From JBEDUK01 sp963781595 (GTDB lineage Bacteria; Actinomycetota; UBA4738), in assembly GCA_963781595.1 (NCBI GenBank), contig CAWAGG010000006.1:248001-312000 (forward strand): a stretch of 64,000 bases of DNA, given 5' to 3'. Below are positions 58,443 to 64,000 of the stretch, one piece after another. Each line of letters opens with the position of its first letter. Positions within the stretch are counted from its first letter, which is position 1. The notes beneath the pieces were generated by a model. The model saw only the letters and a list, made by a program, of their open reading frames with translations, searched no databases and had not been told where the DNA came from. Made by a program: the position numbers and the translations under genes.

Positions 58443-61199
58443 ATGGGCACCGGAGGGCCGGCCGCGGACCCGGGCCGCGATGCGGCGGCGCCCGGCCCAG
58501 CGGCCCCGTACCCCGCGCACCGCGAGGCCGACGTCGTCCTGCGCGACGGTTCCACGGTCCACGTCCGACCGGTCAAGCCGTCCGACCTCGCCGCGGTTCG
58601 TGCCTTCCTCCAGGGGCTGTCGCTGAACTCCCGCGCCTTCCGGTTCTTCTCCGCCGGAGCGAACCTCGAACGCGCCGCCGCGCAGGCGATCGCCGTCGAC
58701 CATGTGAACCGCTACGGGCTGGTCGCGACGCACGGCGAGCGGGTCGTCGGGCACGCGATGTACGTTCGGCTCGACCCCAGGCACGCCGAGGCGGCCTTCG
58801 CCGTCGCCGACGAGCTGCAGGGCCACGGCCTCGGGACGATCCTGCTGGCGCACCTGGCGGAGGCGGCCCGCGACGCCGGCTTCGAGGTCTTCGTCAACGA
58901 GGTCCTGCCCGAGAACCGCCGGATGGTCGACGTGTTCCGCGACAGCGGCTTCCCGGCCGAGATGCGCTCGATGCCCGGATACCTCCAGATCGACGTCCCG
59001 ACCTCGTTCACCGACGACGCCCTGGACCGGTTCTGGGCGCGCGAGCAGATCGCCGCGGCGGCGGCGCTGACCGCGTTCCTCCGGCCGGCCTCGGTGGCGG
59101 TGATCGCTCTGGGGGGACACGACACCGCCGGGTCGCACGTCGCGCGGAACCTGGCGCTCGGGGGCTTCGCCGGAAGCCTCTGGGTCGTCGGCCACGACCC
59201 ACCCGACGGCGCCGCGCCCATCCCGACGGCGGCGGATCTCCCCGAGGGGATCGAGCTGGCCATCGTCGACGGCCCGCCCGATGCGGTCCTCGATGTCGCC
59301 GCCGCCTGTGGCGAACGCGGCGTCCGGGGGTTGGCGGTGCTCTCGGGGGGCTTCTCGGAGACCGGGCCGGACGGCGCCCGCCGCGAACGCGAGCTCCTCG
59401 CCCGCTGTCGCGGTTCGGGGATGCGCCTGCTGGGCCCGAACTGCACGGGCCTGATCAACACGGACCCCGAGGTCCGGTTGAACGCCACGGCGGCGGCGAC
59501 CCCGACCGCGACGGGTCGGATCGGCCTGCTATCCCAGAGCGGGGCCGTGGGACTCGCCATCCTGGATCGCGCTCGCGCCCGCGGCATCGGTCTGTCGTCG
59601 TTCGTCTCGCTCGGCAACAAGGCCGACATCTCCGGCAATGACGTCATCCAGTACTGGGAGCAGGACCCGGGGACGGACATGATCCTCCTCCACCTCCGAT
59701 CCTTCGGGAACCCCAGGAACTTCGGCCGGATCGCCCGGCGGGTCGGCCGCGTCAAACCGATCGTGGCCGTGAACGCATCACGCGCCGCGGGTCCGGCCGC
59801 CCCGTCGACCCGATCCGGTGCACTGGTCGCGAGCTCGGAGGCGACCGTGGACGCCCTCTACCGTCAGTCGGGCGTGATCCGTACCCGGACCGCGGGCGAA
59901 CTCCTCGACGTCGCCTCGATGCTGGCGAACCAACCGATCCCGAGCGGCGACCGCGTCGGCGTCGTCGCGAACGCGGCGGAGGCCGCCGCCCTGTGCGTCG
60001 AGGCGTGTCGCGAGGTGGGCCTGACCGTCGCCCCGCCCTCCGATCCGGCGCGCCGTCGCCTGCGGTCGATCGCCGGCGCGGACGCGGCCGTCCCTGGCCC
60101 GGCCGTCGTGCTCGGCAGCAGCGCGACGGGCTCCATCTGGCGGCGGACGGTCAAGCTGCTCGAGCATCGCGGCGGCGTCGATGCGCTGATCATCGTGCTC
60201 GTGCCCCCGTTCGATCCGTCGCCGGACCGGATCACGGCGACGCTCGACGACGCGGTCGCCGGGTCCCCCGGCCGGGTGCCGTTGATCCGCGTCCTCATGG
60301 CCGCCGAGGAGACGGCCGGCCCCGACCGCCGAGCGTCGGGACAGATCGTCGCGATCCCCACGTTCGCGTTCCCCGAGGACGCCGCGCGAGCCCTGGCGCA
60401 CGCCACCCGGTACGCGGCGTGGCGGGCCCAGCCGCTGGGTTCGATCCCGGCCTTCCCGGACGTCGACGCGGACCAGGCGGCGGCCGTGATCGCGGGCGCG
60501 CTCGATCGCGGCGCCATGTGGCTCGAACCCGACGAGGTCGAACGGCTCCTCGGCGCCTACGGGATCCCGGTCGCGGATCGGCGCTCCTCCCGATCCGCGC
60601 GGGGGGCGGCCGAGGCCGCGGCCGAGCTCGGCGGGCCGGTCGCGCTCAAGGCGATCGGTTCGACCCCGTTCCATCGCGCGGACGTGGGCGGCGTGCGGCT
60701 GAACCTCTCGGGCCGCACCGCGGTCGAACGGGCGGCCGCACGGATGCGCTCCGCCCTGTCCGATGCCGGGGTCACGGTCCGGCGCTTCGAGGTGCAGCGC
60801 ATGGTGGACGGCGGCGCTGAGATGCTGGTCGGCGTCGTCCACGATCCGACGTTCGGACCCGTCGTCGCGATCGCGAGCGCGGGCGAGGCGCTCGAGCTGG
60901 TCGGCGACGTCGCCGTGCGTCTCACGCCGCTGACGGATCGCGACGCGGCCGAGATGCTCCGGTCGCTCGCGACGTTCCCGCTGCTCGACGGGTACCGGGG
61001 CGCAGCGAGGCTGGACGTGGCGGCGCTGGAGGACATCCTCGCCCGGGTGAGCGCCCTCGTCGAAGCCCAAGCGGCCATCGCGGAGCTCGACCTCGACCCG
61101 GTCAAGGTCCTGGAGCGATCGGCGCTCGTCCTGGACGCGCGCGTCCGTATCGAGCCCGCCCAGGCGCCCCCTCCCCTGCTCGCGCGGCGTTCCATCTGA
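58443..61199 (+). CDS. GNAT-acyl-CoA synthetase (NDP-forming-like) fusion
   Basis: A 918-residue fusion of the protein-acetyltransferase/acetyl-CoA synthetase-like type. Residues about 25-190 are a GNAT domain (VRPVKPSDLAAVRAFLQGLS, VADELQGHGLGTILLAHLAE). A CoA-binding domain (about 210-340) contains SVAVIALGG and MRLLGPNCTGLIN. Ligase-CoA domain (350-640) has GLLSQSGAVGLAILDRA and VSLGNKADISGNDVIQYWEQD. The ATP-grasp domain (680-900) ends AIAELDLDPVKVL. The domain order matches Pat-type lysine acetyltransferases such as PatZ, which regulate acyl-CoA synthetases. The catalytic His of true NDP-forming synthetases is not evident (VVASSEATVDALYRQSG region), consistent with a regulatory protein. 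ATG 58443 chosen. Confidence 0.88.
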   Translation: MGTGGPAADPGRDAAAPGPAAPYPAHREADVVLRDGSTVHVRPVKPSDLAAVRAFLQGLSLNSRAFRFFSAGANLERAAAQAIAVDHVNRYGLVATHGERVVGHAMYVRLDPRHAEAAFAVADELQGHGLGTILLAHLAEAARDAGFEVFVNEVLPENRRMVDVFRDSGFPAEMRSMPGYLQIDVPTSFTDDALDRFWAREQIAAAAALTAFLRPASVAVIALGGHDTAGSHVARNLALGGFAGSLWVVGHDPPDGAAPIPTAADLPEGIELAIVDGPPDAVLDVAAACGERGVRGLAVLSGGFSETGPDGARRERELLARCRGSGMRLLGPNCTGLINTDPEVRLNATAAATPTATGRIGLLSQSGAVGLAILDRARARGIGLSSFVSLGNKADISGNDVIQYWEQDPGTDMILLHLRSFGNPRNFGRIARRVGRVKPIVAVNASRAAGPAAPSTRSGALVASSEATVDALYRQSGVIRTRTAGELLDVASMLANQPIPSGDRVGVVANAAEAAALCVEACREVGLTVAPPSDPARRRLRSIAGADAAVPGPAVVLGSSATGSIWRRTVKLLEHRGGVDALIIVLVPPFDPSPDRITATLDDAVAGSPGRVPLIRVLMAAEETAGPDRRASGQIVAIPTFAFPEDAARALAHATRYAAWRAQPLGSIPAFPDVDADQAAAVIAGALDRGAMWLEPDEVERLLGAYGIPVADRRSSRSARGAAEAAAELGGPVALKAIGSTPFHRADVGGVRLNLSGRTAVERAAARMRSALSDAGVTVRRFEVQRMVDGGAEMLVGVVHDPTFGPVVAIASAGEALELVGDVAVRLTPLTDRDAAEMLRSLATFPLLDGYRGAARLDVAALEDILARVSALVEAQAAIAELDLDPVKVLERSALVLDARVRIEPAQAPPPLLARRSI

Positions 61200-61250
61200 C
61201 GTCCCCGGCGGATGGCACGAACCGAACCTGGCCGGATCCCTGCGCTCTCG

Positions 61251-61754
61251 TCATCCGTCCGAAGCCGCCAGCGCGGCGTGCGAACGGAGCGTCTCCGCCA
61301 CGCGATCGACGAAGTCCTTCACCGTCGCCTCGGCGACCCGGTGCAGCACCGCTCGGTCGAGGGCCGAGCCGAGCCGTCCGAGCGGCGGTTGGTACCTGGC
61401 GCTCATGGCGAGCTGCGTCCGCGCGGGGCCCAGTGGGGCCACCTCCAGGTCGCCGTCCATCGCCGGGAACAGCCCGGTTCCTGCCGTCGCGCGCCAGGAC
61501 ATCGGCAGGACGGTCTTGTCGCCGAGCTGCGCCGGTTCGCCGAGCTCGATCCGGACGGTCGCCCCCAGCAGGCGGCGCCCATCGACCCGCACGCCGACCT
61601 CCGCGAGCAGCTGATCGCCGCGCGCGTCGGCGTCGACGGCGAGCGCGGAGACCCATCCGCGTGAGGGCCCCACCAGCGCCTGCGCGACACGGTCGAGGGG
61701 CAGCGGCAGCTCCACGTAGTAGCGGACGAACATCCGCAACACGATGCCGCCCAT
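61251..61754 (-). CDS. SRPBCC/START-like domain protein
   Basis: A 167-residue protein with the SRPBCC-like layout: strand FVRYYVELPLPLDRVAQAL, a long beta sheet (VRVDGRRLLGATVRIELGE, LPMSWRATAGTGLFPAMDGDLEVAPLG, RTQLAMSARYQPP), then a C-terminal helix (VAEATVKDFVDRVAETLR). Such folds bind hydrophobic ligands; the ligand is unknown. Start uncertain between ATG 61754 and ATG 61733. Confidence 0.7.
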   Translation of the reverse strand: MGGIVLRMFVRYYVELPLPLDRVAQALVGPSRGWVSALAVDADARGDQLLAEVGVRVDGRRLLGATVRIELGEPAQLGDKTVLPMSWRATAGTGLFPAMDGDLEVAPLGPARTQLAMSARYQPPLGRLGSALDRAVLHRVAEATVKDFVDRVAETLRSHAALAASDG

Positions 61755-61826
61755 GGGCGGAGTCGGGCCCCGGCCGAACGTCCCTGGCTGGACGGGACCA
61801 TCGCGGCGGATCGAACGTCGGACCCC

Positions 61827-62180
61827 TCAGCGGCGCGCGCCCGGCTCCGACGTCGTCGCCCCGCCCCGCGACCCGAGCGCAAGATCCTGCGCGGCCACGT
61901 CGGCCAGCGATGTCGCCCGCAGGTCCGCGCGGAACGCCTCCGACGCGCCGAACCAGGTCGTGTGGACGGCGCACATCTCCTCCCATCGGCACGGTCCGCC
62001 TCGGAGGATGCAGCGCGTTGGCATGAGGGGCCCTTCGGCGGCCTCGACGACCTCGAGCATCGAGATCGCCTCGGGAGGTCCCGACAAGCGGTAGCCGCCG
62101 CCGGGTCCGGCCTTGGACATCGCCAGGCCGGCGCGCGTCAGGAGCCCCAGGACCTCGCGAACGAGGACGGCGTCGGTCAC
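61827..62180 (-). pseudogene. Rrf2-family regulator lacking its N-terminus
   Basis: The remaining part reads VLGLLTRAGLAMSKAGPGGGYRLSGPPEAISMLEVVEAAEG, the recognition-wing half of the Rrf2 winged helix, and the Fe-S cysteine motif CILRGGPCRWEEMCAVH (C-x6-C-x5-C). It ends with TSLADVAAQDL. Intact Rrf2 proteins have about 40 more N-terminal residues including the first helices; here the family sequence stops at about 62165, where a cupredoxin remnant begins on the other strand. Upstream codons in frame have no similarity. Probably not functional as a DNA-binding protein. Confidence 0.75.
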
Positions 62181-62352
62181 GACTTCACGATCGACGCGCT
62201 CGGGATCAAGCTGACGGTGTCCGAACGCGACCACGACCTACACCTTCGAGGTCGTGAAGCCGGGACCGTACGCGTTCTACTGCTCGATCCCGGGGCACGC
62301 GGACGCAGGGATGAAGGGCACCGTGACGGTGCTGCCGGGGATGGCCCACTGA
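62177..62352 (+). pseudogene. Cupredoxin (plastocyanin-like) C-terminal remnant with a frameshift
   Basis: After the junction the frame reads HDFTIDALGIKLTV. One extra base near 62220 shifts into NATTTYTFEVVKPGPYAFYCS followed by IPGHADAGMKGTVTV and stop at 62352. The Cys of FYCS, His of PGH and Met of AGM are the copper ligands of cupredoxins; the N-terminal ligand region and any signal peptide are missing. Comparable domains occur in exported copper proteins and nitrite-reductase-linked proteins. Confidence 0.7.
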
Positions 62353-62392
62353 CCGCGGCGGCGGCGGGCCTGGTGGTAGCCTGCCTGGAGCG

Positions 62393-64000
62393 ATGGCCTC
62401 CCGCGAAACGCGTCAAGACCTGCTGCTGGAGGCGGGTCTCGCGCTCTCATCCGAGCTCTCCCTCCCCGTCGTGCTCCAGCGCATCGTCGACCTCGCTCGG
62501 ACGGTCACGGGGGCCCGCTACGGAGCGCTGGGCGTGCTGGCCCCGGACCGCCGGATCCAGGAGTTCGTCACGGTCGGTGTCGACGACGCGACCCGGAACG
62601 CCATCGGCCACCACCCGACGGGGCGCGGGATCCTCGGGGTCTTGATCGAGGACGCGTCGCCGCTCCGGCTGGATGACATCTCGCGGGACCCTCGATCCGT
62701 CGGCTTCCCCCCGAACCACCCGCCGATGACATCGTTCCTCGGCGCGCCGGTCAAGGCCCTCGGCCGGGTCTACGGCAACATCTACCTCACCGAGAAGCAG
62801 GACGCCGACGCGTTCACCGACGAGGACGAAGCGGACCTCCTGGTCCTGGCGACGCAGGCTGGGGTCGCGGTGGCGAACGCGCACCTGTACGCGGAGTCGC
62901 AGCGCCGCGGCCGGTGGCTCGCTGCGGTCACCGAGATCACCTCGGCCATCCTCGCAAGCGCGAAGCGCGATCATGTGCTCGCGGTCGCGGCGGCGCGCGC
63001 GCGCGAGCTGGTCGGCGCCGACGTCAGCGCCGTGGCTACGTTGGACGAGGACGGTACTGGCCTGCGGGTCATCGCCGCCGATGGTGATCGTGCGGAACGG
63101 CTGCTCCACGCCCGTCTCAGCTCCGACGACTCGCTGGCGGACACGATCATCCGATCCGGCGGCCACCTGATCGTCGCGGGGGAGGAGGACGGATCGGACC
63201 CGGTCGTCGAGGAGCACGTGGCGATCGCGCGTGGCGAGCCGGCGATCGTGGTGCCGCTCTCGGTCCGCGGCGAGGCGTTCGGCGCGCTGGCGGTGTCGAA
63301 CCGCCGACGGGGGATCGGGTTCGACGACGACGACGTTCGTCTCCTCACCTCCCTCGCCGAACAGGTTTCCGTGGCGCTCGAGTACACGCGCGTCCAGGAG
63401 GAGCTGAACCGGCTCGTCGTGATGGAGGACCGAGAACGGATCGCGAAGGAACTGCACGACGGCGCGATCCAGTCGCTGTTCGCGGTGGGAATGGGCCTCC
63501 AGGCGACGGCGATGCTCTCCGCCGACGACCAGATCGCGTCGCGGATCGAGGTGGCCGTCGCCGACCTGGACCGGGTGATCCGCGACCTCCGGAACTACAT
63601 CTTCGGCCTCCGGCCGGGCATCCTCGCCGACCGTCAGCTCGGTCAGGCGCTGCGCGACCTGGCCGACGACTTCGGCACGAAGAGCGGCGTCACCACCGTC
63701 GTCGACGTGGACGAGGGCGCGGCGGCCGAGCTCGCGTCCCGGGCCGGGGACCTCGTGCAGCTGATCCGCGAGGCGCTGTCGAACGTCGGGCGCCACGCCG
63801 GGGCGGCGACGTGCAGGGTCAGCCTCCGCCGAGAGGGCCGCGCCGCGGTGCTAGAGATCGACGACGACGGGGTGGGCTTCGACCCGGGAGCCGCGGCCGG
63901 CACGGGGAACGGGCTGGGCAACCTGCAGGACCGCGCGGGTGCGCTCGGGGGGACGCTCGCGATCGACAGCATCGCCGGCGAGGGCACCACGGTTCGCATC
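62393..64000 (+). CDS. DevS/DosT-like GAF-GAF histidine kinase, 3' end outside window
   Basis: 536 codons visible, open at the window end. Order: GAF-A (about 25-165), containing TGARYGALGVLAPDRRIQEF, RGILGVLIEDASPLRLDDI and VGFPPNHPPMTSFLGAPVK; GAF-B (about 180-330); HisKA_3 dimerisation domain with phospho-acceptor His355 in ERIAKELHDGAIQSL; HATPase with REALSNVGRHAGA, EIDDDGVGFDPG and GNGLGNLQDRAG. GAF-A resembles the heme-binding sensor of mycobacterial DevS/DosT, which reports O2, NO or redox state; heme binding here is not proven. ATG 62393 is preceded by CTGGAG. A cognate NarL-type regulator may lie beyond the window. Confidence 0.9.
   Translation, partial: MASRETRQDLLLEAGLALSSELSLPVVLQRIVDLARTVTGARYGALGVLAPDRRIQEFVTVGVDDATRNAIGHHPTGRGILGVLIEDASPLRLDDISRDPRSVGFPPNHPPMTSFLGAPVKALGRVYGNIYLTEKQDADAFTDEDEADLLVLATQAGVAVANAHLYAESQRRGRWLAAVTEITSAILASAKRDHVLAVAAARARELVGADVSAVATLDEDGTGLRVIAADGDRAERLLHARLSSDDSLADTIIRSGGHLIVAGEEDGSDPVVEEHVAIARGEPAIVVPLSVRGEAFGALAVSNRRRGIGFDDDDVRLLTSLAEQVSVALEYTRVQEELNRLVVMEDRERIAKELHDGAIQSLFAVGMGLQATAMLSADDQIASRIEVAVADLDRVIRDLRNYIFGLRPGILADRQLGQALRDLADDFGTKSGVTTVVDVDEGAAAELASRAGDLVQLIREALSNVGRHAGAATCRVSLRREGRAAVLEIDDDGVGFDPGAAAGTGNGLGNLQDRAGALGGTLAIDSIAGEGTTVRI

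Noticed and set aside
1..64000. CRISPR arrays, prophage genes, transposases, rRNA operons
   Set aside because: No regularly spaced repeats, integrase or transposase motifs, or conserved rRNA segments were seen on either strand.

Overview
The window is very GC-rich, densely packed bacterial DNA with strong Shine-Dalgarno sites and frequent GTG starts. The gene content points to an uncultured Actinomycetota lineage. Supporting genes are a one-chain actinobacterial-type 2-oxoglutarate decarboxylase/dehydrogenase (Kgd), a WS/DGAT acyltransferase, a DUF1918 protein, a DUF2207 protein and a DevS-like GAF histidine kinase. No rRNA, tRNA, CRISPR array, insertion sequence or phage gene was recognised, so the taxonomic placement rests on gene families alone.

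Layout. 1-8 kb: thiolase (cut by the window edge), a secreted PhoD-like phosphatase, Kgd, an acetoacetyl-CoA reductase and a polytopic membrane protein. 8-13 kb: a reactive-sulfur island on the minus strand in the mirror order DsrE-TusA-SQR-TusA-DsrE, followed by OsmC. It is divergent from a CstR-like persulfide sensor that is translationally coupled to a cysteine-desulfurase-like enzyme, with a TACCCC-CC-GGGGTA palindrome between the two units. 13-19.6 kb: SIMPL protein, nicotinate phosphoribosyltransferase, CBS protein, glutamate dehydrogenase, and a P1B-type ATPase carrying a C-terminal hemerythrin-like domain and interrupted by two frameshifts. 19.6-21 kb: a poorly coding stretch and a frameshifted small membrane gene. 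21-29 kb: a divergent redox pair, PntA plus a PntAB-PntB fusion facing pyruvate:ferredoxin oxidoreductase coupled to a dihydroorotate-dehydrogenase-like protein. 29-35 kb: a large anchored double beta-propeller protein, a frameshifted acetyltransferase and a DUF1918 gene, flanked by two decayed fragments of one repeat-protein family; then an alpha/beta hydrolase.

35-42.6 kb is a complete group 3b (sulfhydrogenase type) NiFe-hydrogenase operon, hyhBGSL plus maturation protease, hypF and hypC. Nearly every gene junction is a 4-nt GTGA or ATGA overlap. What looks like the first codons of hypD remain after hypC, but the rest is gone. 42.6-49 kb: YbaK-type deacylase, two tandem divergent AlaDH/PNT paralogues, an ABC-2 exporter operon and a WS/DGAT. 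49-52 kb: small membrane proteins and two CBS regulators.

53.7-58.4 kb holds a ferredoxin and a candidate flavinylation cluster: two tandem ApbE FMN transferases interleaved with two pairs of small exported proteins, ending in a ferric-reductase-like heme membrane protein. No recognisable FMN-acceptor domain is present. 58.4-64 kb: a GNAT/acyl-CoA-synthetase fusion, an SRPBCC-like protein, an Rrf2 regulator and a cupredoxin that both lack their 5' ends at one shared junction, and a DevS/DosT-like kinase that runs off the window.

Together the genes suggest an organism handling low-potential electrons (PFOR, ferredoxin, 3b hydrogenase, transhydrogenase, exported flavin/heme electron transfer) and sulfane sulfur, with an incomplete local set of hydrogenase maturation genes and several decayed genes.
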